A stretch of DNA of 64,000 nucleotides from Oscillospiraceae bacterium (GCA_902779915.1 CACZDM010000001.1:223960-287959), one strand, 5' to 3'. Shown: positions 1 to 9,511, counted from the stretch's first letter. Made by a program: numbers and translations. Notes: a model not told the origin generated them from the sequence alone.

Positions 1-9
1 TTTATTTGA

Positions 10-15
10 TATAAT
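10..15 (+). promoter_or_regulatory. -10 box of the rplJL promoter
   Basis: A TATAAT hexamer lies just upstream of the L10 leader. Its -35 box would fall before the window start, so the promoter is only half visible. Confidence 0.5.
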
Positions 16-39
16 GCTTCAGGTGATGATATGTCGTTT

Positions 40-162
40 TTCTATAGACAGCAGGTTCCCTTTTTTGGGGTATAATGTTTTGCCTGCCGAGGAGAAACCG
101 TTAAAGCCTTTGTCTGGGGGTCTTTATGCCTTTCTCCATCGAGTTTTTGGAGAGGCTTTTTT
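40..162 (+). promoter_or_regulatory. L10-type ribosomal protein leader with attenuator hairpin
   Basis: The untranslated region before rplJ carries GACAGCAGG (48-56) and CCTGCCGAGG (82-91), the two paired segments typical of Firmicute rplJL leaders (Rfam L10_leader). It ends in a hairpin at 128-156 (GCCTTTCTCC against GGAGAGGC) followed by six T, which looks like an intrinsic attenuator. In this family, excess L10 (alone or with L7/L12) binds the leader and represses its own operon. The match is by eye; the folding was not computed. Confidence 0.75.
128..162 (+). terminator. Attenuator-type terminator in the rplJ leader
   Basis: The stem pairs GCCTTTCTCC (128-137) with GGAGAGGC (149-156), and TTTTTT (157-162) follows. 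It lies about 85 bases before the rplJ start, where it could end leader transcripts early. Confidence 0.65.
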
Positions 163-247
163 GTTTTGCGTTAGATTAGAAAGACTTCGTGTCATCCTAG
201 AATTTATTATTTTATTATAAACACTGAGAGTGGAGGTGAAATGTGAA

Positions 248-808
248 GTGCCTAGTGAGAGAGTTTTAAATTCAAAAAAGCAGTTTGTTGCTGAACTTTC
301 CCAAAAAATAAAGTCATCAAATGTCGGCGTTTTAGTTTCATATAAAGGAATTAATGTCGAAAATGACACCAAACTTCGAAAAGAGATGCGCGAGGCTGGA
401 ATTGATTATTTTGTTGTTAAAAACAGCATGTTGCGATTTGCTTCCAAAGAAGTGGGCTTGGATTTTGGCGATAATTTAACAGGAACAACCGCAATAGCTC
501 TGAGCCCAGAAGATCCTGTTTGCGTTGCAAAAATTCTGTCAAAATATGCAAAAGAATTAAAAGAAACGACTGAATTTTCAATTAAAACGGGCTTTATGGA
601 TGGCGAGATTTTGGATGTCAAGACCATATGCGAAATTGGCGCGCTGCCAACCAAAGAACAGCTTATTGGCCAGTTGCTCAGCGTCTTGGTTGCTCCGATT
701 AGAGGTCTTGCAATTGCTCTTAATGCTGTTGCGGAAAAAAATGCTGATGGCGGCGATGCTGACGCAGAAACGGCGGTTGAGCCTGAAGAAAAGCCAAGTG
801 AAAACTAG
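248..808 (+). CDS. rplJ: 50S ribosomal protein L10
   Basis: L10 anchors the L7/L12 stalk to 23S rRNA and takes part in recruiting translation factors. The 186-residue product opens PSERVLNSKKQ and carries GVLVSYKGINV and NSMLRFA, as L10 proteins do. Its tail is alanine- and acid-rich. The start is taken as GTG 248, 11 bases after GGAGG (232-236); the in-frame GTG codons at 230 and 236 lie on that Shine-Dalgarno site. It is followed by rplL. The usual upstream partners rplK-rplA are not visible, and rpoB is not downstream. Confidence 0.95.
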   Translation: MPSERVLNSKKQFVAELSQKIKSSNVGVLVSYKGINVENDTKLRKEMREAGIDYFVVKNSMLRFASKEVGLDFGDNLTGTTAIALSPEDPVCVAKILSKYAKELKETTEFSIKTGFMDGEILDVKTICEIGALPTKEQLIGQLLSVLVAPIRGLAIALNAVAEKNADGGDADAETAVEPEEKPSEN

Positions 809-853
809 AATTTTAGCAATGTTTTTAAAATTTATTACAGGAGGTTATACATC

Positions 854-1222
854 ATGGCTGATGTTGCAAAGTTTATTGAAGAAATTAAAAGCCTTTCGGT
901 TTTGGAATTAAACGAACTGGTTAAGGCGATTGAGGAGGAGTTTGGCGTTTCAGCAGCTGCTCCGGTTATGGTTAGCGCGGCAGGCGGCGGGGAAGCTCAA
1001 GAAGCGGAAAAAACCGAGTTTGACGTTGTTTTAACTGAAGTTGGCGGAAGCAAAATGAGCGTTATCAAGCTTGTTAAGGAAATAACAGGACTTGGCCTAA
1101 AAGACGCAAAAGCGATCGTTGACGGCGTTCCAAAAGCTGTTAAGGAAGCGGTTTCAAAGGCTGATGCTGAAGAAATGAAAGCTAAATTGGAAGAAGCTGG
1201 CGCTAAGGTTGAGTTGAAATAG
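854..1222 (+). CDS. rplL: 50S ribosomal protein L7/L12
   Basis: This is the flexible stalk protein that recruits elongation factors to the ribosome. Its 122 residues are the usual length. An N-terminal dimerisation helix ([20 protein letters not shown]) is followed by an alanine/glycine hinge near residues 36-50. The C-terminal domain holds KIAVIK-like [18 protein letters not shown] and ends in GAKVELK. AGGAGG precedes ATG 854 by about 10 bases. It is 45 bases after rplJ and surely shares its transcript and leader control. Confidence 0.97.
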   Translation: MADVAKFIEEIKSLSVLELNELVKAIEEEFGVSAAAPVMVSAAGGGEAQEAEKTEFDVVLTEVGGSKMSVIKLVKEITGLGLKDAKAIVDGVPKAVKEAVSKADAEEMKAKLEEAGAKVELK

Positions 1223-1247
1223 CCTCATATTAATTTGGGGCTTTTTG
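1221..1247 (+). terminator. Terminator after rplL
   Basis: AGCCTC (1221-1226) can pair with GGGGCT (1237-1242) using one G-U pair, and a run of T follows. The stem is short, so termination may be partial. Confidence 0.5.
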
Positions 1248-1280
1248 ACGCCCTTGTGTTTATAATTTTTTTATTTTTGC

Positions 1281-1310
1281 TTGACAAATGCTGATTGAGT
1301 GTTATATAAT
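1281..1310 (+). promoter_or_regulatory. Sigma-A promoter for rpmH
   Basis: TTGACA (1281-1286) and TATAAT (1305-1310) are both consensus, with an 18-base spacer. About 95 bases of leader lie before rpmH. It probably drives rpmH-rnpA-yidD and perhaps further. Confidence 0.85.
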
Positions 1311-1404
1311 TACTTGAGTTGTGTAGTTCTGTTTTTTTGGCATTCGTTTCATACGCCAGTTTTTTTGGATATATTATTAATCTGTGAGAGGAGGTTTTTG
1401 TGAT

Positions 1405-1539
1405 ATGAAAAGAACATTTCAGCCCAAAAAGCGCCATAGATCGAAAGTTCATGGCTTTCGAAAGAGAATGTCAACGCGAAACGGACGCAAGGTTTTGGCC
1501 AGGCGCCGATTGAAAGGAAGAAAAAAGCTTTCATATTAG
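1405..1539 (+). CDS. rpmH: 50S ribosomal protein L34
   Basis: This 44-residue basic protein of the large subunit begins [19 protein letters not shown] and ends [11 protein letters not shown], the full L34 pattern. GAGGAGG lies about 11 bases upstream of ATG 1405. It heads the conserved origin-proximal block rpmH-rnpA-yidD-yidC-jag. In most Firmicutes dnaA lies just upstream in the opposite direction; here rplJL occupies that place. Confidence 0.97.
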   Translation: MKRTFQPKKRHRSKVHGFRKRMSTRNGRKVLARRRLKGRKKLSY

Positions 1540-1648
1540 TCAATGTTGGGTGTTTTTTAAAATTTGATCAAAATTAACAGTTGTTTTGTTATATTTATTT
1601 TCAGTCATATAAAAAACAATGTAAAAGGATTTTGTTTTAAGGAATTTT

Positions 1649-1993
1649 ATGATATATACAATATCTATCACAAAAAACAAAGATTTTAGACGCATGTATT
1701 ACAGGGCAAAATTTAAAAACGGCTTTTTAGTTGTCGTGTATTTATATAAAAACAGGCTTGATAAGGCAAGGCTTGGAATAACCGCCAGCAAAAAGGTTGG
1801 AAACGCTGTTGCAAGAAACAGGGTTCGAAGAATGATTAAAGCGGCCTATGCTTTGCTCGAAAAAGAAGAAGATTTTAGAGGGCTTGACGTCGTCATAGTT
1901 GCAAAACAGCCGTGCGCCCCGGTCAAAATGGGAAAAGTTTACATGGAAATAAAAAAAAGTGTGGCTTTTCTGAGAAAAAAATATCGAATGTGA
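1649..1993 (+). CDS. rnpA: Ribonuclease P protein component
   Basis: This is the small basic subunit that helps the RNase P RNA cut 5' leaders from tRNA precursors. Its 114 residues fit the family. The diagnostic RNR box is present as KKVGNAVARNRVRRMIK (about residues 49-65), and FRRMYYRAKF matches the N-terminal substrate-binding region. It follows rpmH by 109 bases. The C-terminus abuts or overlaps yidD, which suggests translational coupling. Confidence 0.95.
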   Translation: MIYTISITKNKDFRRMYYRAKFKNGFLVVVYLYKNRLDKARLGITASKKVGNAVARNRVRRMIKAAYALLEKEEDFRGLDVVIVAKQPCAPVKMGKVYMEIKKSVAFLRKKYRM

Positions 1994-2029
1994 AAATTGG
2001 TTTACTTAAAAGAGGGGTTTTGGATTGTT

Positions 2030-2251
2030 TTGAAAGGTTTTGTGATTTTTGCTTTAAAGTTTTACATGAAAAAGATATCCCCGTCTTTTCCAGCAAGATG
2101 CAGGTATTACCCAACATGTTCTAAATACACGCTAGATGCTGTGGAATTTTACGGGCCTTTTAAAGGGCTTTTTATGGGGTTGACGCGGATTTTGAGGTGT
2201 AATCCTCTGTTTAAAGGGGGATATGATCCTGTTTTAAAGCCGTCTGAATAG
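2030..2251 (+). CDS. yidD: Membrane protein insertion efficiency factor YidD
   Basis: YidD is a small membrane-associated protein that assists YidC-dependent insertion. The core ISPSFPARCRYYPTCSKYT, with its two cysteines, and the tail RCNPLFKGGYDPV are diagnostic. The start is uncertain. TTG 2030 gives a typical 73-residue protein with AGAGGGG 12 bases ahead. TTG 1997 is also in frame, right after the rnpA stop, but it lies upstream of that Shine-Dalgarno site. It sits between rnpA and yidC, as usual. Confidence 0.9.
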   Translation: MKGFVIFALKFYMKKISPSFPARCRYYPTCSKYTLDAVEFYGPFKGLFMGLTRILRCNPLFKGGYDPVLKPSE

Positions 2252-2381
2252 GATGAAAAATTTTAGTGAGCTATGTTGAAATGGTTGAAAAATTCCACGC
2301 ATTATGGCATTATCAACGAGCATAGTATTCAAAAAGTGATTTTTGCTTGAATTATATAAAGAGATCTATTGGGAGGAATGT

Positions 2382-3380
2382 ATGGCTTTCTTGAATGAGA
2401 TTATTGGGGGGCCGCTTGGCTATGTTGTTTGGTTGCTATATCAAATTTTTCAAAATTATGCTCTGGCCATAATTATTTTTACCATATTGTTGAGGCTGGT
2501 TTTGATTCCAACATCAATCAAACAGCAAAAGTCAACTGCAAGAATGAGTGCTTTTCAGGTGTATATTAATGAAATAAACAAAAAATATGCGAAAAACCCG
2601 TCGAAAAAAATGGAAGAGCTTCAGAAATTATATGCAGAGCACAATATTAGCCCGGCTTCTGGTTGTTTGACTATGTTTATTCCGGTCGTTGTTTTGGCAG
2701 GAATGATTGACGTTGTATATCGCCCATTAACCCACATTTTGCATCTTAGCAGCGACACTATCGCAAGAGCTGTTGAAATATTCACATCTTCAACAGGAAG
2801 CCCAGCTTCTATGTCGGCGCAGTTAAACGTTATCAATGATTTTTCTTTGAATCCAAATAAATATGAGGAGTTGGGAGAGGGATTTGCCGACGCTGTTAGG
2901 GCCATAGACTTAAATTTTTTGGGTTTTAATCTGGGAGACATTGCGAATTTTTCATCGATAACGATGATTGTTCCAATTTTGTCTTTGATTTTGAGCTTTT
3001 TGTCCATATTCATTAGCATGAAAATAAACGGGTCTGCGGAAAATGTGCCTGGGATGTCTGGCATGAAATTTGTCATGTTTTTTATGCCGGTGTTTTCGTT
3101 TATCATAGCGCTTTCTGTTCCGATGGGAGTTGTTTTATATTGGATCATTGGATATATTCTTCAAATAGCGCAGGTTTTAGTTTTGAGCAGATTCTATAAT
3201 GTCCAAGACCTCAAAGAAGCCGCCGCCAAGGAGTTTGAGCAAACCAGAAAAAACAAGAAGAAGTCGTTTAAACAGAAAAATTCTCAGGTTAGAGGAGGCG
3301 TGGCTGAAAGCGATAAAGATAGGGTTGCAGCAGCAAGGGAACGGCTTGCAAAGATGTATGACGAAGAAACCGAAAGCTGA
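2382..3380 (+). CDS. yidC: Membrane protein insertase YidC
   Basis: YidC inserts and folds membrane proteins, alone or with SecYEG. The 332-residue product has a first hydrophobic segment around residues 22-45 followed by LLRLVLIPTSIKQQKS, which holds the conserved arginine of the hydrophilic groove. A cytoplasmic coiled hairpin (MEELQKLYAEHNISPASGC) and further membrane segments follow, then a basic tail (KNKKKSFKQK) typical for ribosome contact. No lipobox cysteine is seen, unlike B. subtilis SpoIIIJ. ATG 2382 follows GGGAGG by five bases, so the in-frame TTG at 2343 is unlikely to be the start. Confidence 0.95.
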   Translation: MAFLNEIIGGPLGYVVWLLYQIFQNYALAIIIFTILLRLVLIPTSIKQQKSTARMSAFQVYINEINKKYAKNPSKKMEELQKLYAEHNISPASGCLTMFIPVVVLAGMIDVVYRPLTHILHLSSDTIARAVEIFTSSTGSPASMSAQLNVINDFSLNPNKYEELGEGFADAVRAIDLNFLGFNLGDIANFSSITMIVPILSLILSFLSIFISMKINGSAENVPGMSGMKFVMFFMPVFSFIIALSVPMGVVLYWIIGYILQIAQVLVLSRFYNVQDLKEAAAKEFEQTRKNKKKSFKQKNSQVRGGVAESDKDRVAAARERLAKMYDEETES

Positions 3381-3465
3381 TATATTTATATAATTTTAAT
3401 TTGGGTGTTTTATTTTCAACTAAAGTCTAAAATTTCGTTTTTTATTAACTGGGAGGTTATTTTAA

Positions 3466-4425
3466 ATGGCTGATAAAATCAAAGTGGCTGCAAAAAGTGA
3501 AAAACAGGCACTTAGCATCGCTGCTCAGCAATTGAATTTAGAAGAAAATTTTTTAAATGTTAAATTGATTGAAAAGGGTAAAAAGCTTCTGTTTGGCATA
3601 TTTAAAGAGCTCCCCAAATATGAAATCAGTTATTCTTTAGAAAATAATATTGAATCTGGAAAGTTGGATCGCGCGAAAAAAAATAAATCCGGGTCTGGTT
3701 TAGGAGAAAATGAAGGATTTGCTCTTGATCCAAACGTTAAATACTATAAAATAGAGGATATTCCGAATGCATATATGCAAAAAAAAGCGCGGATTGCCTG
3801 CGAGTATCTGGATTCAATTTTAAAGTCACTTGACGTTGGAGAAATTAAGCAAGAAATAGAATTTGACTATAGAAATAATTTGGAAATTAAATTGAGCGGC
3901 GAGAATATTGCTGTTGTTGTTGGGAAATTTGGAGAAGTGCTCAATGCGATTCAGTATTTAGTTGTCCTTTCTGCAAATCGCGACGGGGGGCAATATATGA
4001 AGGTTATTTTGGACAGCGGAGATTTTAGGAAGAACAGGCGAAAAAGTCTTCAAGATCTTGGAAAACGCGTTGCGACGACAGCGATTGAAAAAAGCAAATC
4101 CATCGTTTTAGAGCCGATGAATCCTTATGAAAGAAGGGTCATTCATGCGTGTATTTCTAAGATGGAGGGGGTTTATTCTCGGTCTATTGGAACGGATCCG
4201 AATCGCAGAGTTATTGTTTATCCTGCGAGCGGTTGGACAGGGGAGCCTTTGGACTATAAAAAACCGTCCAGATCAAAGCAGCCGTATCTTTTTAGCAACC
4301 AAAAAAATCACGACTCAAAAATTGTTGACATTGATTCTCAGCTTCATACATATGATTTTGAAAAAGAATTTTTGAAGGTTGCGGGAAATGAGCATGCCGA
4401 ATATGAAAAAGTTGACTTAAAGTAG
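3466..4425 (+). CDS. khpB: RNA-binding protein Jag/KhpB
   Basis: This RNA-binding protein is linked to cell elongation and sporulation regulation in Firmicutes. A Jag_N domain (about residues 1-52) leads to a charged linker. A KH domain (about 105-185) holds the GxxG loop GKFG (153-156). An R3H domain (about 190-253) holds the R-x3-H motif in RRVIH (223-227). A C-terminal extension of about 65 residues and the linker make it longer (319) than the usual 200-250. It starts at ATG 3466 behind GGGAGG and follows yidC by 85 bases. Confidence 0.93.
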   Translation: MADKIKVAAKSEKQALSIAAQQLNLEENFLNVKLIEKGKKLLFGIFKELPKYEISYSLENNIESGKLDRAKKNKSGSGLGENEGFALDPNVKYYKIEDIPNAYMQKKARIACEYLDSILKSLDVGEIKQEIEFDYRNNLEIKLSGENIAVVVGKFGEVLNAIQYLVVLSANRDGGQYMKVILDSGDFRKNRRKSLQDLGKRVATTAIEKSKSIVLEPMNPYERRVIHACISKMEGVYSRSIGTDPNRRVIVYPASGWTGEPLDYKKPSRSKQPYLFSNQKNHDSKIVDIDSQLHTYDFEKEFLKVAGNEHAEYEKVDLK

Positions 4426-4443
4426 AAATCATATATTTGATTT

Positions 4444-4475
4444 GGGAGGGGCTTTGAGGGTCTCTCCTTGTTTTG
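4444..4475 (+). terminator. Possible terminator between jag and mnmE
   Basis: GGGAG near 4444 can pair with CTCTCC near 4462-4467, and a T-rich stretch follows. The stem is interrupted, so this is a weak call. Confidence 0.3.
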
Positions 4476-4511
4476 TGTTTTTAAATATATATTTTAATGA
4501 GGTGAAATTTT

Positions 4512-5870
4512 TTGGAAAAGTGTATTGCAGCAGTGGCCACCCCTATTGCGCCGTCGGGGATAGCTGTCATTAGGTTGTCTGGAATTGATTCTATTAAAAT
4601 AGCGTCTAAAATTTTTCGTCCTGTGAAAAAAAATCTAGAAATGCTAAACGGATATACGGCGGCATATGGCCACATTGTTGAGAAAGAGGAAATAATAGAT
4701 GATGGCGTTGCGTTGGTTTTCAGAGCCCCAAACAGTTACACGGGTGAGGATACTGTTGAAATATCATGTCATGGCGGAATATTAATCATAGAAAAAGTCT
4801 TGGAATTATGCTATGCTAATGGCGCGAGTCCTGCTCAAAATGGGGAATTCACAAAACGAGCTTTTTTGAACAACAAAATGAATTTAACTCAAGCTGAAGC
4901 GGTTATGGATTTAATAAATGCGCAATCTGTTGTTGCATTAAAGGCGGCTAATGCGGCAAAAAGTGGAGCTTTATATAAAAAAATTGATAATATATGCAAA
5001 AATATGGTTGAAATTGATGGGCACATTCAAGCTTGGCTGGATTATCCGGACGAAGATATTGATTTGGTTGATTCGAAAAATGTCGCGCAAGAACTTGGTA
5101 TGTTAAAAATTGAACTAGAAAAAATTTTAAAAAATTATAGATTGGGAAATTTAGTGAAAAGCGGAGTTAAAACCGTGATTGTTGGGAAACCCAACGTTGG
5201 AAAATCAACAATCACTAACCTTTTGTCTGGAAGAGAAAAGAGCATTGTGACTGATATTTCCGGGACCACTCGGGACATTGTCGAAAGCGAGATTCAAATT
5301 GGTGGACTTGCTTTTATTTTATTTGACACCGCCGGAATCAGAGAGGCCCAAGATGCTGTTGAAAAAATTGGAATTGAAAGAGCAAAAGATAAATTAGAAG
5401 AGGCAGATTTGATTTTATTTATAGCAGATGGATCCCAAAATATTGACAAAACAGAATTAGAATTTTTAAGAAAACATGATAAAATTCCAAAAATATGCGT
5501 TTTAAATAAAGAAGACTTAGGAATTTTAGGACAAAAAATTAACGTTTCGGATTTTAGCTGTGTTGTTAAAACGTCGTGCAAAAAGCCAGACACAATAGAA
5601 AATTTAAAACAAAAAATGCTGGAATTAATGAAGCTGAATTCTTTTGATTGCAGCGCGCCTTTAATTTTTAATGAAAGACAAAAAATCGCAATAAAAAAAG
5701 CTGTTGAAGATTTGCAAGGAGCAATAAACGCAATAGAAAACGGGTTGACGTGGGACGCTATTTGTGTGTCTATTGAAGACGCTATCGATGATTTATTAGA
5801 ATTGACAGGCGAGATCTCATCAGAACGCGTTATTGATGAGGTTTTTTCAAAATTTTGTGTTGGCAAATAG
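4512..5870 (+). CDS. mnmE: tRNA modification GTPase MnmE
   Basis: With MnmG it installs the 5-(carboxymethyl)aminomethyl group on wobble uridine 34 of certain tRNAs, using GTP and a folate one-carbon donor. The 452-residue protein has the N-terminal tetrahydrofolate-binding domain (about 1-118) and a helical domain interrupted by a G domain. The P-loop is GKPNVGKST near residue 227, with DTAG and NKED motifs behind it. The catalytic C-terminal motif is CVGK. The start is TTG 4512 behind GAGGTGAA. mnmG follows directly, as usual. Confidence 0.97.
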   Translation: MEKCIAAVATPIAPSGIAVIRLSGIDSIKIASKIFRPVKKNLEMLNGYTAAYGHIVEKEEIIDDGVALVFRAPNSYTGEDTVEISCHGGILIIEKVLELCYANGASPAQNGEFTKRAFLNNKMNLTQAEAVMDLINAQSVVALKAANAAKSGALYKKIDNICKNMVEIDGHIQAWLDYPDEDIDLVDSKNVAQELGMLKIELEKILKNYRLGNLVKSGVKTVIVGKPNVGKSTITNLLSGREKSIVTDISGTTRDIVESEIQIGGLAFILFDTAGIREAQDAVEKIGIERAKDKLEEADLILFIADGSQNIDKTELEFLRKHDKIPKICVLNKEDLGILGQKINVSDFSCVVKTSCKKPDTIENLKQKMLELMKLNSFDCSAPLIFNERQKIAIKKAVEDLQGAINAIENGLTWDAICVSIEDAIDDLLELTGEISSERVIDEVFSKFCVGK

Positions 5871-5930
5871 CTAAAAAACTAACATTTATATATTTTTTTA
5901 TTGAATACGGTGTAATGTAGAGGTGATTTA

Positions 5931-7814
5931 ATGGAATATTTATTAGACAAAGTGGAAATTGTTGTTATTGGAGCTGGTCACGCTGGAATTGAAGCGGCTT
6001 TGGCATCGGCAAAATTGGGCTGCAAAACCATTTTACTTACTATGTCGCTTGACCAAATCGCAAATATGCCGTGTAATCCTTCGATTGGCGGAACCGCAAA
6101 AGGGCATTTGGTTAGAGAGATTGACGCGTTAGGCGGTGAAATGGGAAAGGCTGCGGATGAAAATATGCTTCAAAGTCGAATTTTAAATAGAGGTAAAGGT
6201 CCTGCGGTCCACAGTCCGAGGGCTCAAATAGATCGAAATCAATATCACGTATATATGAAAAATATATTAGAAACTCAAAAAAATTTATATATTAAGCAAG
6301 ATGAAGCTGTTGAAATCCGACTCAATAAAAACACAATTGCTGGGGTTTTGACAAAATTGGGAGCCTTCATCCAAACCGATGCGGTGATAATTTGTTGCGG
6401 AACATATTTGAACAGCAAAATATTTGTTGGCCAGTCTTCCTATTTTGGCGGACCGGATGGATCTCCCAGCTCTGGACAATTTTCTCAGTCTTTGAAAAAT
6501 TTAAATTTAAAATTGCGGCGCTTTAAAACCGGAACTCCCGCCCGGGTTAATCGCAGGAGCATAGATTTTGGCAAACTTGAAGTCCAAAATGGTGATGATC
6601 GCATCACCCCTTTTTCATTTTCAAATCAAAAACAGTTAAAAAATAAAATACAGTGCTTTATTGCATACACAAATAGTAAAACTCATGATATTATAAAGCA
6701 AAATTTGAAAAAATCTCCGTTATATAGTGGATTTATAGAGGGGATAGGGCCCAGATATTGCCCATCAATTGAAGACAAAATTGTGAGATTCGCAGATAAA
6801 CCACGTCATCAATTGTTCATTGAGCCAATCGGACTGCAAACGCAGGAAATGTATCTTCAAGGAATGTCCTCTTCGCTGCCGGAAGATGTTCAAATTGATT
6901 TTTTACGCACAATTAAGGGATTGGAAAATGTTGAAATTATGCGAAGTGCATATGCAATCGAATATGATTGTTTGGATCCTTTGGAATTATATCCAACCTT
7001 GGAACACAAAAAAATAAGAGGATTATATGGAGCGGGGCAATTTAATGGAACTTCAGGCTATGAAGAAGCGGCGGCTCAAGGCTTAATCGCGGGAATTAAT
7101 GCTGCAAGAAAAATAAAAGGAAAAGCTGAATTTGTTTTGCCTAGATCGTCCTCATATATAGGAACTTTAATAGACGATTTAGTGACTAAAGGATGCACAG
7201 AGCCGTACAGAATCATGACGGCAAGAAGTGAATATAGACTTTTGCTGCGACAAGACAACGCTGATCAAAGGCTGACGCCGCTTGGATTTGAAATCGGACT
7301 TGTCAATAAAGAACAATATGATAAATTTATGCAAAAAAAACAAAAAATCAGTCAAGAAAAATCAAGGATATTCAAAGTTATTATAAAACCTTCTGATGAC
7401 TTAAATAAAGAGTTCATATCTCAAGGGATATCGCGGTTAAATCAGCCTCAAAAAATGGGAGATCTGCTAAAACGCCCTGGGGTGGGATATTCCGTTTTGG
7501 AGCAATATGATCAAAATATGCCCGATATACCGACAGATATCAAGGAACAAGTTGAAATCGATCTCAAATACGAAGGATATATTAAAAAACAACAGCAAAA
7601 AGTTGAAGCTATGAGAAAATTAGAAACGAAAAAATTGCCACCGGATATAGATTATTCCGCAATAAATGAACTGCGACTTGAAGCGCGCGAAAAATTAAAT
7701 GTGGTTAGGCCGATTAATTTAGGGCAAGCTTTAAGAATATCGGGTGTGAATCCTGCTGATGTGGCGGTTTTAAGTATATGGTTGAAAAGGAGAGGTGGTG
7801 CAAATGATAAATAA
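5931..7814 (+). CDS. mnmG: tRNA uridine 5-carboxymethylaminomethyl modification enzyme MnmG
   Basis: This is the FAD-dependent partner of MnmE. The 627-residue product has the Rossmann motif [12 protein letters not shown] near residue 14 and the family signatures [12 protein letters not shown] and [19 protein letters not shown]-like [21 protein letters not shown] comes later, shown here only in part of the usual wording. The C-terminal helical domain ends [11 protein letters not shown], which contacts tRNA and MnmE in the family. ATG 5931 follows GAGGTGA. Its last 11 bases overlap rsmG. Confidence 0.97.
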   Translation: MEYLLDKVEIVVIGAGHAGIEAALASAKLGCKTILLTMSLDQIANMPCNPSIGGTAKGHLVREIDALGGEMGKAADENMLQSRILNRGKGPAVHSPRAQIDRNQYHVYMKNILETQKNLYIKQDEAVEIRLNKNTIAGVLTKLGAFIQTDAVIICCGTYLNSKIFVGQSSYFGGPDGSPSSGQFSQSLKNLNLKLRRFKTGTPARVNRRSIDFGKLEVQNGDDRITPFSFSNQKQLKNKIQCFIAYTNSKTHDIIKQNLKKSPLYSGFIEGIGPRYCPSIEDKIVRFADKPRHQLFIEPIGLQTQEMYLQGMSSSLPEDVQIDFLRTIKGLENVEIMRSAYAIEYDCLDPLELYPTLEHKKIRGLYGAGQFNGTSGYEEAAAQGLIAGINAARKIKGKAEFVLPRSSSYIGTLIDDLVTKGCTEPYRIMTARSEYRLLLRQDNADQRLTPLGFEIGLVNKEQYDKFMQKKQKISQEKSRIFKVIIKPSDDLNKEFISQGISRLNQPQKMGDLLKRPGVGYSVLEQYDQNMPDIPTDIKEQVEIDLKYEGYIKKQQQKVEAMRKLETKKLPPDIDYSAINELRLEAREKLNVVRPINLGQALRISGVNPADVAVLSIWLKRRGGANDK

Positions 7815-8514
7815 AGCGTTGCTGAAAGAAATGTGTTTTAAACATAATATTGATTTGAATGATGAACAACTTCAAAAATTAGATGAATTTTCTGAAATAT
7901 TAGTTGAATGGAATAAAAAATTTAATTTAACCGCAATCACAAGCCCGAATGAGATAGTGTATAAACATTTTATTGATAGTTTATTGATTTTTCGAGCGAT
8001 TGATTTGGAATTTAATGCCTGTTTGATGGATGTTGGAGCAGGGGCGGGCTTTCCATCCACACCTATCGCCATCGCTAGAAGTGATCTTTTTGTCACACAA
8101 TTGGACAGTTCAAAAAAACGGGTTTCATTTTTGCAAAAAGTTAATTCTCATTTTGGATTAAACTCTGAATCACTTCATGGCAGAGCGGAAGAATTTTCTA
8201 AAAAAATTGAGTATAGAGAAAAATTTGACTATGTCACCGCTAGGGCAGTTGCCTCGATGAATAAGCTTTCAGAATATTGTTTGCCGTTTGCTAAGGTTGG
8301 TGGCTTTTTTATTGCAATGAAAGGGCCTGAATATGCGCCAGAGCTTGAACAAGCAGAAAAAGCTATCAAAGTTCTTGGGGGCAGAGTTGAAAAAATTCAA
8401 ACCTTTAAATTGGAAAATTCAAGCATTAGAACAATAATTGTAGTAAAAAAAATATCGCAAACTCCTGCAAAATATCCTCGCACGTTTGCAAAAATATCAA
8501 AAAAACCCATTTAA
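7804..8514 (+). CDS. rsmG: 16S rRNA (guanine527-N7)-methyltransferase RsmG
   Basis: This SAM-dependent enzyme methylates G527 of 16S rRNA; its loss gives low-level streptomycin resistance in the family. The 236-residue protein contains [10 protein letters not shown] and HFIDSLL. The SAM-binding loop DVGAGAGFP lies near residue 77, and VTARAVAS follows. The start is ATG 7804 behind AAGGAGAGG, inside the end of mnmG, so translation is probably coupled. The lysine-rich C-terminus (about residues 218-236) extends past the usual fold. Confidence 0.95.
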   Translation: MINKALLKEMCFKHNIDLNDEQLQKLDEFSEILVEWNKKFNLTAITSPNEIVYKHFIDSLLIFRAIDLEFNACLMDVGAGAGFPSTPIAIARSDLFVTQLDSSKKRVSFLQKVNSHFGLNSESLHGRAEEFSKKIEYREKFDYVTARAVASMNKLSEYCLPFAKVGGFFIAMKGPEYAPELEQAEKAIKVLGGRVEKIQTFKLENSSIRTIIVVKKISQTPAKYPRTFAKISKKPI

Positions 8515-8644
8515 ATTTGACTCAACCAACACCTTCGGTCGAAAAGCGCGATGAAAAGTTCTGGATATAGTTTGTTTGTTTTGATATAATAAATTCATAA
8601 AATAATCAATTGGAGTTTTATTTATATCATAATGAAAGGGTAAT

Positions 8645-9457
8645 ATGGATATGAAACTTTTCACAAAGGAAAAAGCCATAAATCATGTTGTTTTATTGTC
8701 AACAAATGATATATTATCTAATCCAGCTCAGCCTAGAACAGTTTTTGAAACGGAAGATTTGGGAAAATTAGCAGAAAGTATCAAATATAATGGTATTTTG
8801 CAGCCTCTGACTGTTAGACTCAACTCTGAAAATAAATATGAACTGATTTCCGGCGAACGTCGATTAAAAGCCGCCAAATTAGCCGGCCTGACAGATGTCC
8901 CTTGCATCATCCTAAAAACAGATTCTGCTCAATCTGCCATTTTTGCTTTAATTGAAAATATACAAAGGCAAGACTTGAACTATTTTGAAGAGGCAATTGC
9001 TATAAACAAACTTATTGAAAAATGGAATATAACTCAAGAAGAAGCTTCTGTGAAATTGGGGAAAGCTCAATCAACAATAGCTAATAAATTGCGATTGCTT
9101 AGATTTGATGATGATCAAAGGCTCAAAATTATTAAGAATGGATTGACTGAACGACACGCCCGCGCGTTATTGAAATTGCCAAACAATCAGGCCGTTGATA
9201 AGGCTATACACTATATCGCAATAAAGCATTTAAATGTTAAACAAACCGAAACATACATTCGTGATTTTTTGCAGCAAGAAACTAAATCGGCCCCAAAATT
9301 TATTCCGGTTATTAAGGATGTTCGAATATTTTTCAATACAATAGATAAAGCGGTTAAAACAATGCAAAAAGCGGGAATTATGGCAAAAATTCATCGAGAT
9401 GATGATGACAAATATATTAAATACACGGTTAAAATACCCCACTCTATTAATAAATAA
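8645..9457 (+). CDS. noc: ParB-family nucleoid occlusion protein Noc
   Basis: Noc is a ParB paralogue that binds DNA and keeps the division septum off the nucleoid. The 270-residue protein has the ParB N-terminal domain with NPAQPR and GERRLKAAKLAGL. The central helix-turn-helix is in TQEEASVKLGKAQSTIANK, and the C-terminal region is compact. Its place between rsmG and soj-spo0J is the Noc position. Its own binding sites were not identified; the two palindromes just downstream are parS type (Spo0J) rather than the published Noc site. An alternative ATG exists at 8651. Confidence 0.88.
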   Translation: MDMKLFTKEKAINHVVLLSTNDILSNPAQPRTVFETEDLGKLAESIKYNGILQPLTVRLNSENKYELISGERRLKAAKLAGLTDVPCIILKTDSAQSAIFALIENIQRQDLNYFEEAIAINKLIEKWNITQEEASVKLGKAQSTIANKLRLLRFDDDQRLKIIKNGLTERHARALLKLPNNQAVDKAIHYIAIKHLNVKQTETYIRDFLQQETKSAPKFIPVIKDVRIFFNTIDKAVKTMQKAGIMAKIHRDDDDKYIKYTVKIPHSINK

Positions 9458-9483
9458 ATGTTTGCTTGGTTATCTTGCAATGT

Positions 9484-9511
9484 CATAAATGTTTCACGTG
9501 AAACATTTATG
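9484..9511. promoter_or_regulatory. parS centromere site 1
   Basis: TGTTTCACGTGAAACA at 9490-9505 is the exact parS consensus, set in a perfect 28-base palindrome spanning 9484-9511. Spo0J/ParB binds such sites to load condensin and drive chromosome segregation. Confidence 0.97.

Noticed and set aside
71..76. A second TATAAT upstream of rplJ
   Set aside because: It lies inside the leader between its paired segments and has no -35 box at the right distance.
14..220. A 68-codon plus-strand frame over the rplJ leader
   Set aside because: It coincides with the paired segments and terminator of the L10 leader and has no Shine-Dalgarno site.
1225..1543. Minus-strand frames over the rpmH region
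   Set aside because: They are antisense to rpmH and its consensus promoter and resemble no known protein.
3401..3440. TTTGGGTGTTTTATTTTCAACTAAAG resemblance (shortened) to repeat copy F after yidC
   Set aside because: Only about 25 scattered positions agree and the TTATATTTGTC core is missing; this is within chance for AT-rich DNA.
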